This document shows, one piece after another, positions 1 to 10,049 of a DNA stretch of 62,000 nucleotides. The stretch's first letter is position 1. Every line of letters starts with the position of its first letter. The notes under the pieces are model-generated. The model saw only the letters and a program-made list of their open reading frames with translations. It had not been told where the DNA came from and did not search any database. The DNA is from Tubiluchus corallicola (Eukaryota > Priapulida > Priapulimorpha > Priapulimorphida > Tubiluchidae): assembly GCA_030141605.1 (NCBI GenBank), contig JAQGDQ010000077.1, positions 12,501-74,500 of the forward strand, given 5' to 3'. The position numbers were made by a program, and so were the translations under genes.

Positions 1-245
1 TAAAGTAAAGTAAAGTAAAGTAAAGTAAAGTAAAGTAAAGTAAAGTAAAGTAAAAGTAAAGTCAAGTCAAGTCAAGTAAAGTAAAGCAAAGCAACACAAT
101 GCAAAGCAAAGAAAAATAAAGTAAAGTAAAGTAAAGTAAAACAAAGTAAAATAAAACAGAGTAAAACAAAACAACTAAAGTAAAGTAAGAAGTAAAGCAA
201 AGCAAAGTAAAACAAAGTAAAGGTAAAATAAAGTAAAACTAAACT
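1..245. repeat. (TAAAG)n pentanucleotide microsatellite
   Basis: Pure TAAAG units for the first 50 bases, then decayed variants (GTCAA, GCAAA, ACAAA) to about 245. It lies in the POLH intron after exon 6 and continues past the left edge. Confidence 0.95.
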
Positions 246-271
246 AAACAAACATGAAACGAATTTCTTAC

Positions 272-375
272 ATTTTCTTTATTGGCATCCTCTCAAAGAG
301 CTTTTCAACTTTGTTCTGAGGTAAGATCGTCTGAGCGTTCGGTTTATTTAATCCACAAGCCAGTTTAGCAAGCAT
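272..375 (-). CDS. POLH: POLH coding exon 6
   Basis: Encodes residues 239-272 plus two bases: MLAKLACGLNKPNAQTILPQ, then KVEKLFERMPIKK. Acceptor GTTTGGCAG; donor AT|GTAAGA at 271-266. A phase-2 end would give Ile if the next exon begins with T, C or A, matching the conserved MPI(R/K)KI. Reading through the donor gives a stop at once, supporting the splice. Later exons lie outside the window. Confidence 0.92.
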
Positions 376-3300
376 CTGCCAAACATCAAATACGACAAAA
401 ATCAACTTTAAATCGCAACAACAATCACATCTAATTTGAATCACATCGTAAAAAGGAAACAAGGTTAACATCAATAACTCAGAAATAGTTAAACAAACTT
501 AAACATAATTAAACACGGAATTTCAACAACCAGACAAACTGTTTTTTGGGGGGTTTGCTTAAAAAGGAATTTTTAAGTTAAGTTTCACTATCTTAACGAA
601 TACACTCCTGTTTCGGCTTACCAGACAAAAGCTGGGAGACATCGGTCCAAATTTGCCGATACTAAGCTAATACAGTAGTGTTAGATTCACAGTAACGTAG
701 AACCAATCACCTAATCGCCAAATTGTCTAAAAAACGTCTAGTACAGGCCGCTCCTTGCATACAAGCTACACACGTGTCACGATGCACTGATGTAAACAAA
801 GTGACGGCCCGCCAACTAGCAGTCAGCTTGTGAAACAACGAACTGTGTCCTAAGCATACGGTCCAGATTTTGCCCGATTTTTCCAATATCCGGATTAGTG
901 GAAAAATCCTCATTTGGATCTTCCAACATGCAAGTGAGTCCCGTCAAAAAGAGATATGAATGTATATATGCAATATTCCAAGATGCGATTTGAAAACAAA
1001 TTCTCAACTCCACACCGTTTCGTTTTGCTGCCTTATCCACTGCACTACAAACACGCATTCAAAAAACCTTATGTAGTGCAAAAAGAGTTACGCGAATAAT
1101 AAAAACCGCAGAAATTCTTACTAAAGTTACTAACTGCTGCTCAACTGAAACTGGCAATTTTAAAAAAAATTCTTTATTTAAAAAACAATTTTCAAATTTA
1201 AAGTGAGTGCAGAAAAGAAGACATGTTCACTTTATTATGAGCAATCCCAGCAGAGCACGTGAAGCCAGTTTCCTGCAGAACTGCCGCTCTCATCTCTTCA
1301 ACAATCGTCGCTCCTACAGCCAAGATACGATCTGCATCATCAGCCATTGAATCTTGTTCATCGAATACGTGATGCAACCATGACGACAACATCTTCATCC
1401 TTCTTTCTAGAGCAAAAGAATTTTATAGTAAAAAGACCGCTGTTAAGTACGATCTTGGTTTAAACATAATTTATTAAAGGTTTCTAACATCTAGGTGTGA
1501 AACAGACAGTTTTACGACTGATATACGTTCTCCCCTAGTGGGAGCGAAATGCTAGATAGATGCAGGTCGATGGTGACCACAATGTACAAAAAATGTTGCA
1601 GTAAATATAAGCATTAATATGTAACAAGAATAACAAACTTAATACTATTTAAAGCGCTTGGTATTTGAGATAGAAGACCGTACTAAAACAAAAATTTGAG
1701 TGTTCACAGAATTATCTAAGGTATGGTTCGCGTGCAGGAACAAACGTACAAGTTCATTTGATGCAAGACTGTAAACATTGATGTTAAAAACTGACAAAAG
1801 AGTGCAGAGATTTGTAAATAAGTCGTGTCTGGCCTGGTGGTAAAGAGAGCAGCTAATTAAGTAATAACCGACTGTTTCATAAGTAGAACCACATTGACAA
1901 TTGGGTGATACTAGCGACACATCGTAATTTTTACATTTTCTGAAGTATAAATTATAATTAAGTTGACAAAAACCAACTCTCATTCTAGTATGGTGTACAG
2001 ATGAATTTCGAGTAGCACTTGAAAAGTGAGTAGGCCGCTTATTAAAACACGTGTGACTCTTCGGTCGAGATTTAAAGATGTTTAAAGAGTTAGAGTTACG
2101 GATATCAAGAGGTAAATTATTCCAGCACTTAACCGAGGCAAGAAAAAAAGAATTAGCAAAAGCCGTTGAGTGGCAAGTACGATCTTGGTCAATGATTTTA
2201 ACAACGCCAGTCACTGTTTTACATATCTCCATATCTAGGCACATATTTTATATTTACCCATTAATATTATCAGCAAGAAAATTTAAGTTAAGTATATTTA
2301 TTTTTGTATAGCGTAGAATCCATATAGATATGTGTTTGAATGCTGAACATTAAAAATCCAAAAAGCTGATGCTAAAATGACGATTTAAAACATCTAAATG
2401 ATACAAAATTTTGCACAAAAAAATTTGGTAAAATCGAAATAAAAATATTGTTACAGGGGCAAAATGCTATTTATTTTCGACCCCCCTCTACATTGCGATG
2501 GTTTGATCCATTACGAAGCCATTGCGTATCAGCGTCGCATAGCAGCTACAAGTAGCTGGTACGGAATGGCCTCGTCGGTTCAGTGGGCTGACGGGCAGGT
2601 GCGTCTTCCATCTCAGCACCTGTTCCGTAACGACAATCGGCATGGAGCACGATGGGATAGACGTCTGGCATGTTATTTATTTCAGTAATTTTACTCTTAC
2701 TTCTGGTTTTTTACGTTTTCTTCTCAGCTATGCGACAATCTGCGAATCAGCAACCATCCGCTCTTCGTTACAATGTAGAGAAAACTCGTGATACAAAATA
2801 GTTAATCAAGCCGTTAAGAAATCGCTCACTCTGTTCATTTGAAACGTGAAAATAAGTATAAAACTCTACAGATTTCTGTCCCGGAAATAATAATAAAATT
2901 CATTTTGGCTAAAGACTTCAAAACTGTAATATTTCAAAAGAATAAGAAGTCAGAAGAATTAGAGGAATTAGATGCAAAAAATGTAACTAGCAATGACAAT
3001 GACAGCGGTCACAAAAATCGTAAAGCACAAGAAAACTCTCAACTTACAGAAAGCTTAAAAAATTGTCTTGAAATTTTATACCCCTTGCATACTGCCCTCT
3101 AGCACGCAGAGCTTGCATCGGCAATAACGCCGTATATAAAACTTGTAAATTTAAACTCAGGCAATGACCTTTAGGCGCTGCCATTTTAATGGTAGGTCAT
3201 TTGAAACAAGTTTTGATGTCATTGTGTGAAGTTTGAAAAAACAATCAGAGCATTCGTAGCACACATGTTACTAAGTAAAATTATAAAGATTATAAAAATC

Positions 3301-6300
3301 AGTAAGATTAAAAAAAAAAGTTTTTGGTTAGTGAGTGGCGCACCCTGGAGTGTGAGTCAGCGACAATTTACCAACTGGCACAAACATTTTAGATTAGTAC
3401 AGTGGCCGCCGCTATTGTGGACACCTCGGGCCAGCAGTGTATGTCCATATTAAGCAAAGTGACCCATGAAGACCCTTCCCCTTCATTAAAAAAGGCAAAA
3501 AACTGTCTGTATCAACTCGTCTCCTGTTTTATTGAAAAAAAGAAGTCAGACGAGTTTGTTTGGCAGGAAACTTTTCTCTCAACCTTGAACGGAAGGAAGT
3601 TATCACAGTTTCGAAGCTCTCAAGGCCACGGCAAACGGCGAACTGACTGATGCAATGACTCACACAGGCAGCAGAGCGGGAAGCTCTTTTCAATTACGCG
3701 CGCAGGCCGTGGTTGGCACGGCTGGTCACGTGCCAAGAATGTTCGCTGTCCATATTAAGCGGCGGTTGTCCATATTAACCGGCGGATTTTAGTAGGGGAA
3801 AATTCCGTCCCTCACGAGTTGTCCACAATAACCGGCTGTCCACAATAACCGTGTCCATAATAAGCGGCGGCCACTGTAGTCTAGTTACACAAGTCTTCCC
3901 AGCAGGTAAGCGAAATGCCAACTAAGATAGATTTGCAGGGAAAGTATTTTGGGACATAATTTAACATTTTCTTTCCTTCCCCTGATTTACGTTGTGCGTA
4001 CGTGACGTCATGTAATGGCGCCATCGGAACAGTATTGCGAGAAATTTAAAATGAAAACAAACAAAAAATCCTTTCAATAAATGCAAAAATTGCTGTAAAG
4101 TAGTATAATTTTAAAGCGATTTTTTCTGAAACCTACTTCAGCTACCCCTTTTCTTGTCCTTTAACACTTTTTGTACCAGCTGCTTTGATTGTCATTACGT
4201 TATTGCTATTTTCATTGCTTACATATTCAAATTTTCGGGGCATTCTACTCTGAAGCATCATAACGTAGTTTTAAATTTGCCAACTTATGTACGGTTTTGG
4301 TTTGCAAGCAATGACTTGTTTTGACGATAACAATTAAAGAATTCATTAGCATGTAGGACATGCGCAACAATTTAGACAAAACGCTTCATTGTAATGCCAT
4401 GTTTAAGGACTGTATTCTTAATGAATGAGATATGACTAAAATTACGTACGAGCTTCTTTTCAACTTAAACAAACTTTATTATCACAAAAAACTCTTTTTA
4501 ACGCATCAAAACCAACCTTCTTTTTCTTCCTTATCACTGAACGTTTTCTTGTTACCGTCAGATGTGCGCTTTGCTTCCCTACTCTCGTCTCCCGAACACG
4601 GAACATCCTCTTCTTCATCACCAGGCTTTTCGTCAATATCTTCTTCATCTTGATCGACCACATGGGTATTTTTCAGATCGTCAACTGTAACTCTGTTCCC
4701 AATTCTCTGGAAAATGCACTTGGTAAGTTTATGCTAAGATTTCAAGCTTTTGTTATTTCAAGATTCAAGCAAATACAGATTTGTCTGCTTGCGCAGCAAA
4801 ATCGTCCACAAGTCGGCTATTAAGCTCTTCTAGATATTCACACATCCCGAATCTCTATTTCATGAGGATCATTTTGATACCAAGCACTTTGCTCTATGTT
4901 ATTTCTAAGCTGAGATAATCCACATTGAAGTTGAGGTGCAGGCTGCACACTGAAAAACGTAACCTTGAGAAAATCACTGTAAAAGTTAGCCATTGTTTGT
5001 GTTTCGTTTCTACAGAACACTTAGCAGCCGTACAAATGTTGGTTGTTATAGATTTTACAAGAGCACATAGAAGTTACATTTAAATCCAGTAGATGGCTCT
5101 CCCTGGGTTTGGCAACAAAAAAAGCCCAAAGTAAAATGACTGCTTCTGCGAATCACTATCGATGTTTGAAAATACAAGTTTTTTACAATTGCAACACTAG
5201 GTTTTAGGCAGAAAAGTGAGTACGGAGTTACAAAATTAGATTCTTAGTATTTTTTAAACATTTTCCTCATGATTTGGCGCTAGAATATAAAAGTCCAATA
5301 TATTTACTTTAATAAAAAAGAAAAAAATTGACATTTGACCAAATTTTTGGTGCATTCTACTTTGAAGTGTTCATCTTAATGCAGTTTTAACTATGCCGAC
5401 TTACGGACAGTTTTGGTTTGCAAGAAGACATATAACAATAATAATAGTAAATATAATGAGGATGATAAATGTAACCATAGGAAAGTGGAAATTAAAACAA
5501 ATTAAGATGCCATATTAGGTATAACTAGCATATAATTACTTGCAATCTGGCTTGTACGACATCAGTAATGTCAAGAAATGCTTCGTCGACGCTAGCCCGC
5601 TCTACGCAATTACTAAATTCGCATAAAACTTGTAAAACTTCGGCTCCGGCTTCCCTGTATCTGAAACAACAATATTACTAATACAGGTAACAGCTTCACA
5701 TGTGACAGCGGAGCTACTGAGTTGAAAAAACTTTGGTAAGTCTGGCTGTATTCTGGAGTTCTTTCAACGTTATTTATTTTTCATTGTTAGCAGAGCAGTT
5801 TCAGACAGAGAGAAGCCAGAGCCAAAGTTTTACAAGTTTTGTGTGAATTTAGTAATTGCGTTAGACACAGAGAAGCCAGAGCCAAAGTTTTACAAGTTTT
5901 GTGCGAATTTAGTAATCGCGTTAGACACAGAGAAGCCAGAGCTGAAGTTTTACAAGTTCACAACATAGAAACAACATTGAAATACACTTCAGTAGTTAGG
6001 TAGCCAAAAGACATGATATATCTAGTATCATAGATAATTCAGATAGATAATATGGATAATTTATAGATAATATATAGAGATAATTTAATATAGATAATGT
6101 ATTAAATATATAGATGATTTATATAGATAAATATAAATAAATATATGTAGATAATTTAATGATTTACCTTGCACATTACATATCTTGATTGGTATGAAAC
6201 TGTGCTACACTCCATAAACAAATAAACAAACGTGTCAGTAGTAAGCAACAGAAAATAAGAACAGAAATCAACAGACTTGATACCAATAGTTCTGTTACTA

Positions 6301-9234
6301 TTAATGTATTTGTTTGTTTGTTTGTGGAGTGTAACATAGTTTCATACCAATCAAGATATGTAATCTGCAAGGTAAATTGTTAAAGTATCTATATAATGTT
6401 ATATCATATATCTTTCGGCTACCTAACTACTAAATTGTACTTCGATGTTGTTTTGTAAATTTTGGTAAACTTCTTTGTATTGAATGCGTTGACCTCTGTT
6501 CAAAACCCGTAAGCAGTAAATTTCATTCTGATGCTTGTACTTCATTCATTCATTCACATAGTAATATGCAAATTTTACCTGGTCAAATCTGCCTTCCCTC
6601 TAACTTCCGGAACGTGGACCAATCGTATCTCTGGACATTTTACTTTCGCCTCGTCGCCACGGATGTGTCGCGTTACTCCCCGTGCCCTGGCTTCGTAACC
6701 CACTGCTATAATTCTGCAAAGTGAAAAAACAAAAATTACAAGGTCTTCGGTGCATACGCATGTATTAAAACACAGGGCTTTGGTGCATACGTACGTATTC
6801 GAACACAAGGGCTCCGGTGCATACGTACGTATTCAAACACACGGGCTTTGGTGCATACGTACGTATTCGAACACAAGGGCTTCGGTGCATACGGACGTAT
6901 TCAAACACGCAGGCTTCAGTGCATACATACATATTCAAACACACGGCCTTCGGTGCACACGCACGTATTCAAACAGTGTTGGTTATAAAAAAGAACTGAA
7001 AACAAGAATGAGATGAGAAGAGTAAAGTGGCAGGGCCAGTTTCAAGCCAATTCGACAGATTTCTTCAAACCGGTCCCCGTGCCAAGAAGTGACCATCCCC
7101 AGGCGTGCCCAGAGCGTAGGATGCTATATGATGAAATAATGAGCGTCCAGTGCGCAAGAAGTTTCTTGACACTCTGAAGGCAGTGAAACTATTCAGTCTG
7201 ATATCGTATGTTTATGTTTCAATATTTTTTTACTGATTGTTTGTTAATTTGTTTTGTGATTTCAGTTTGTTGTCGCCATTTACTATACACCATTAGATTG
7301 TCACTGGATTTTAAGCGGACGATATTCAAACCCTCAAAACAGATTAAAACTTACACTCAACAATTACACAAGAGAGACTAAACAATTTGGCGATTGTATT
7401 TATATAGGTTTTACATGTCAAATGTAGACCGGCGTTAACTCAAATGTAGATTTAGGTAATTCAAATGTGTTAACAATGGTTTTCAAGAAATCTTAAGTGT
7501 TTTTGGTAAGTCAAATGTAGACACATGTCAAGTCAAATGTGACATTGGTATCTCAAACGTGGATAGGTGGTAACGTTTAAGGATGTTAAATTTAATCTTC
7601 TTTAATTTCAATTTAATAATTGCTACTAAGTTAAAATAACAACGTTGTAGGCCTACTAATAGATGCACTATCTTTGGTTTATCTTTTTCTAATTTGCACT
7701 TAAATAACTTAGTTACCGATTTATTCAAAGTAATGCATCTACATTTGACTTACCTAAGTCACATTTGAGTTACCAAAACACACTCGAAATTCCTATGCCT
7801 ACATTTGACTTACCTAAGTCACATATGAACTTTCCTGTATCTACATTTGACGTGTAAAACTTATAGAAAATTACTTCAAAAAAATCACAGACTCTGAAAT
7901 GACTATGAATGATTTCTCGTATAAAAAAGCCCAGAAAAGTCTCTTTTTAGGACCTATGCGCAAAACAGTATGTTAGTAATTACATCTTGATTTGTAACAA
8001 ACCATTAAAGTTTTCATATAAGCTTTCAATTTTTAGTACACCATTGTGCCTAATGGTGGAGCCTCAAGCTCTCAATGCTTTTTGGCTGAGACTGACCTAC
8101 TACATGAAGTATAAAACATCGGTCTTCATCTTTTGTAGGGCAGAACGCCCCAATAACAATTTCCTAACTGGGTCCCCTCACTTTGTACCGCTAGCTCTGT
8201 AAAGTGGTCACTGGCCAGTGAGTGTTTAGTGGTCACTGGCCAGTGAGTGTTTAGTGGTCATATTTAAAGGGGAAGAAAATGGAATTCTAAAGAATGTTCT
8301 CAAAAACTTTCTATACAAAGTTATATTACTTTGCATTACGCTCACCTGTTTGAACGAGTTAACTGGAAACGAAAATTATTACTAATTTAAAGTGTTGGCG
8401 TCAATTGGTAAGACGTCACTGGCTCACTATCCCAGTGTGCACGAAAAACATCACTGGTTCACCAAAAAGCATATGATTATTATTCTTATTGACAATGTAA
8501 ATTAATTTAAACTTTGCCTTAGTTAGTGAAAGGTGTCTTACACAAGCTCTGATTATTTTTTCAAACTTTACGCAGTGTTATTTAAAAACATTTATGCTTA
8601 AAACAACACAACTTTATTAGATCGATTGGTTCTCCAGGAAAAATGCTTCATTTACTGGACAAAACAGCATAAAACACTTAATAAATTTACTAAAAACGCA
8701 CAAAACCCAGAGATGACTTTGACACAAAAATGTGATCATTACAAAGCTTAAGAACCCCCCTTTATAGATCCGCTGGCTGTTTTTACCTGCAAATTCTCAT
8801 TGTAACAAAAATTAACGAATATCGTGTAGAAAGTGAAATTTCTCAATAGCCAGCAAGTTAATCAGGCACAACAATGAAACTTTTTATTTGTACTATTTGC
8901 AGCTGCATGGAATTAACAATTTATTTACATACTGCACAAACTTAAACATAAGAAGACAAAGTTTAACAGACTGTTCTACCAATCTTTTAAATAATTATGA
9001 ACTAAATGGTAATCAGTCCATCATTTTTTCCAATTGGTTGTCGGTTAATCAGAAAATTCCTCATCTGTGCACCTCTAATGCAGACGCCACTCAAGCAACT
9101 TACCCGCCTCCTTTCCACTGATTGTATTGCACGACGGCGCATGGTACCCCCTTCAAAGTTGGGTCCCTCCGTTGCTCTACCTGAACGTAGAAACAATCCA
9201 TGTCCACTAGGGCTACGACTCTTTGCTGGGCCAT
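272..9234 (-). CDS. POLH: DNA polymerase eta gene, 5' part, six exons, 3' end outside window
   Basis: Y-family translesion polymerase that inserts bases opposite UV-induced pyrimidine dimers in the nucleus. I joined six coding exons on the minus strand: 9234-9104, 6713-6579, 5660-5540, 4706-4556, 1406-1231 and 375-272. Every junction keeps the frame and uses GT-AG sites, giving 272 complete codons plus two bases. The family landmarks lie in order: VDMDCFYVQVEQR (metal-binding Asp11), the GGGIIAVGYEARARGVTR palm/finger segment (Gln36, Tyr50, Arg53 and Arg59 match human Gln38, Tyr52, Arg55 and Arg61), ASVDEAFLDIT (catalytic Asp114-Glu115), VEEMRAAV, CSAGIAHNK and KLACGLNKPN. The little-finger domain, zinc finger and PIP box should lie left of base 1. 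Identity follows from recognised family motifs; activity is inferred. Confidence 0.93.
376..1230. other. POLH intron 5, nothing recognised
   Basis: AT-rich intronic sequence with only short chance reading frames. I see no conserved motif, repeat family shared with the rest of the window, or RNA gene. Confidence 0.6.
1231..1406 (-). CDS. POLH: POLH coding exon 5
   Basis: Encodes residues 180-238: MKMLSSWLHHVFDEQD, then DRILAVGATIVEEMRAAV and ETGFTCSAGIAHNK, a near-identical match in layout to the pol eta palm helix and the CSAGI.HNK motif. Acceptor GCTCTAG, donor GTGAAC, phase 0 at the 3' end. Confidence 0.93.
1645..2240 (-). pseudogene. Non-LTR retrotransposon ORF2 C-terminal fragment
   Basis: An open frame of about 199 codons with typical LINE C-terminal features: a KCWNNLPLDIRNSNSLNIFK-type helix, an RMRVGFCQLNYNLY segment and the Cys motif CQCGSTYETVGYYLISC followed by SLYHQARHDL. 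The reverse-transcriptase and endonuclease domains are absent, so it is a 5'-truncated insertion in POLH intron 4, in the same orientation as the gene. The long intact frame suggests it is not very old. The clade (CR1/L2/Jockey-like) is not resolved. Confidence 0.7.
2461..2690. other. GC-richer island in POLH intron 4, unassigned
   Basis: Visibly richer in G and C than its flanks and open on the plus strand for 74 codons (contains WYGMASSVQWADGQVRLPSQ). I do not recognise the peptide on either strand. It could be a fragment of a mobile element or a conserved noncoding block. 2691-3020 beside it holds nothing recognised. Confidence 0.25.
3021..4164 (-). mobile_element. Family A MITE, copy A1, interrupted by a nested element
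   Basis: Starts TAAAGCACAAGAAAA and ends CTTTTCTTGTCCTTTAA, the inverted ends shared by all copies of this family (consensus end AAAG(C/T)ACAAGAAAA). Internal landmarks (ATTTTGGGACATAATTTAAC; TGACGTCATGTAATGGCGCC) recur in copies at 26.4, 29.9, 50.5 and 58.6 kb. No coding capacity. A second transposon (3400-3876) sits inside it. Confidence 0.85.
3400..3876. mobile_element. Pogo/Tigger-like MITE nested in family A copy
   Basis: Begins CAGTGGCCGCCGCTATTGTG and ends with its inverted match CATAATAAGCGGCGGCCACTG, flanked on both sides by TA, the target duplication of Tc1/mariner-type elements. Several internal copies of the GTCCATATTAA(G/C)CGGCGG end motif lie near the right end. 477 bp, no transposase. 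Nested insertion dates it after family A copy A1. Confidence 0.85.
4556..4706 (-). CDS. POLH: POLH coding exon 4 with acidic linker
   Basis: Reads RIGNRVTVDDLKNTHVVD, then a strongly acidic stretch rich in Asp/Glu (residues 147-173), ending AKRTSD plus one base. The DDLKNTHVV part fits the pol eta segment after the catalytic motif (human LPSTYIEG region); the acidic stretch is poorly conserved in the family. Acceptor TTTTCCAG; donor GTAACA in phase 1. Exon 5 begins with AA and restores a Glu codon. Alternative: the acidic part could be partly mis-spliced, but phases on both sides agree. Confidence 0.78.
4780..5425 (+). repeat. Dispersed repeat family D, copy 1
   Basis: Shares long, colinear blocks with 48650-49305, for example ATTTCTAAGCTGAGATAATC and TGAAGTTGAGGTGCAGGCTG, and the end block GTTTTGGTTTGCAAG. 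The end block alone also occurs at 4230-4320 and 56340-56405. No reading frame of note; probably a nonautonomous element. It lies in POLH intron 3. Confidence 0.8.
5540..5660 (-). CDS. POLH: POLH coding exon 3 (catalytic Asp-Glu)
   Basis: Encodes residues 89-129: YREAGAEVLQVLCEFSNC followed by VERASVDEAFLDITDVVQ. Asp114 and Glu115 are the catalytic carboxylates. The acceptor is GTTTCAG and the donor GTAATT; the exon ends in phase 0. The first 58 or so bases of this exon, with the end of its acceptor, reappear three times in inverted orientation in the preceding intron (5798-5960). Confidence 0.93.
5798..5960 (+). repeat. Three 60-bp tandem copies of POLH exon 3 start, inverted
   Basis: Reads on the plus strand AGAAGCCAGAGCCAAAGTTT, TACAAGTTTTGTGCGAATTT, AGTAAT(T/C)GCGTTAGAC with an exact 60-bp period (units at about 5804, 5864 and a partial at 5924). 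The same sequence, with a few changes, is the minus-strand start of POLH exon 3. The first unit is preceded by AGTTTCAG, matching the exon's splice acceptor, so an intron-exon boundary was copied, inverted and then amplified. Confidence 0.88.
5968..6455. repeat. Large fold-back (inverted repeat) in POLH intron 2
   Basis: CCTTGCACATTACATATCTT, GATTGGTATGAAACTGTGCT near 6168-6210 is the inverted match of the segment at 6330-6377. The outer block AGTAGTTAGGTAGCC at about 5992 pairs with GGCTACCTAACTACT at about 6418. Centre near 6233-6302; an AT-rich stretch (6030-6160) has expanded in the left arm only. Probably a fold-back type element. Confidence 0.8.
6579..6713 (-). CDS. POLH: POLH coding exon 2 (palm/finger segment)
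   Basis: Encodes residues 44-88 plus two bases: IIAVGYEARARGVTR, then a charged segment and EVRGKADLT. Tyr50, Arg53 and Arg59 correspond to human Tyr52, Arg55 and Arg61, which contact the incoming nucleotide. The acceptor is a pyrimidine-rich TTTGCAG and the donor is GTAAAA at 6578-6573. The short HIRGDEAKVKCPEI segment follows the pol eta pattern of Asp/Glu-Ala-Lys before Cys-Pro. Confidence 0.93.
6745..6985. repeat. 33-34 bp minisatellite, about 7 copies
   Basis: Unit GGTGCATACGTACGTATTC, (A/G)AACACA(A/C)GGGCTT, starting 32 bp from the POLH exon 2 acceptor in intron 1. It makes repetitive open frames on the plus strand that I do not treat as genes. 6990-7408 holds nothing recognised. Confidence 0.88.
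7409..7859. mobile_element. Inverted-repeat element with iterated TCAAATGTAGA motif
   Basis: Left end TTTTACATGTCAAATGTAGA pairs with right end CTACATTTGACGTGTAAAAC. Both arms, each roughly 120 bp, repeat the word TCAAATGT(A)G(A) several times. No coding capacity. Lies in POLH intron 1. 7860-8202 next to it holds nothing recognised. Confidence 0.7.
8203..8262 (+). repeat. 26-bp direct duplication
   Basis: GTGGTCACTGGCCAGTGAGT followed by GTTTA occurs twice in direct succession and a third time in part. GGTCACTGGCCAGTGA contains a short palindrome (CACTGGCCAGTG). Confidence 0.8.
8270..8610 (+). mobile_element. Family A MITE, partial copy A7
   Basis: Carries the internal family A blocks (AAAAACTTTCTATACAAAGT, CAATTGGTAAGACGTC, CTTATTGACAATGTAAATTA) but lacks recognisable ends. 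Diverged. 8611-9103 beside it shows nothing recognisable. Confidence 0.65.
9104..9234 (-). CDS. POLH: POLH coding exon 1 (start codon, first metal-binding Asp)
   Basis: Encodes residues 1-43 plus two bases, beginning MAQQRVVALVDMDCFYVQ and ending QYNQWKGGG across the junction. The ATG at 9234-9232 is placed at the same distance from the DMDCF motif as in known pol eta proteins, two residues shorter than human. The exon ends at a perfect GTAAGT donor (9103-9098) in phase 2, and exon 2 supplies the missing base of the Gly codon. Asp11 is the conserved metal ligand. Confidence 0.93.
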
Positions 9235-9299
9235 TGGTCAAGATCGACAGCATAAACTACAAAACTGAAAACATGGCAATATGATTAGAAAACAGCGCA

Positions 9300-9930
9300 A
9301 GCAAAAGCAGACGATGTTCCAAAATTTTGTGCTGACTCACCCACACTCGGTGACCACACTACTGACCCACATTCGGTGATCACACTACTGATGCAAGTTC
9401 CAAAATAGGACAAACGACTCCTTAGTATACAGGGACTATAACATTAGCAGATCTTGAAATGACACAACGTTTGATCATATGACGAGTTCTAGGGTATAAT
9501 TCAGCTTAACGAGTAGATTGCTTTAACTTAATAGAAAAACACAACTTTATTAAAGTTTTGGCCCAACAAAAAAGGGTCAACTAAAACTCTGACAAAAAAC
9601 CACGCAATGCCTGAATTCTTTTGCATGATATCGCAATAAAAATATGCGTTGCTTACCGTAAAATGCGAAACAAAACACAACATCATACAAATTCGACAAT
9701 TTGCCCGAGCTATTATATGATTAACATGGGTGTTCCACTTTAGGTCGTTGCATACGTAGATGCCTAAATCATGTACAACAGATTTCTCCACTACGACTTC
9801 ATCACTAATATAATATGGTGTGTGAGATTTATTCCGCACACGTAATAAGCAACAATTACTTCTCTCAAGTTGCATCAACCATTCATTGCACCATTTTTCA
9901 ATTTCATTGACATCATTTTGTAAGATAATA
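9300..9930 (-). pseudogene. LINE reverse-transcriptase fragment, broken
   Basis: The minus strand reads a degraded LINE thumb region. First NEIEKWCNEWLMQLERSN, the usual (Q/N)D...W...W.M segment before KC; then KSVVHDLGIYVCNDLKWNTH, the conserved DLG(V/I)..(S/N)DL.W..H motif. Further along, out of frame, comes a PILE(L/F)ASVVWSP-like block around 9400. Frame breaks make it a pseudogene. It lies just upstream of POLH. A 25-bp direct duplication (ACTCGGTGA(C/T)CACACTACTGA) at 9340-9390 interrupts it. Confidence 0.72.
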
Positions 9931-9935
9931 TTACT

Positions 9936-10049
<114 letters not shown>

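Noticed and set aside
6750-7016. Plus-strand frame with repeating HTYVFKHTG-type peptide
   Set aside because: It is the 33-34 bp minisatellite in POLH intron 1.
9002-9284. Open frames on both strands over POLH exon 1
   Set aside because: Shadows of the real exon in other frames; only the 9234-9104 frame matches pol eta.
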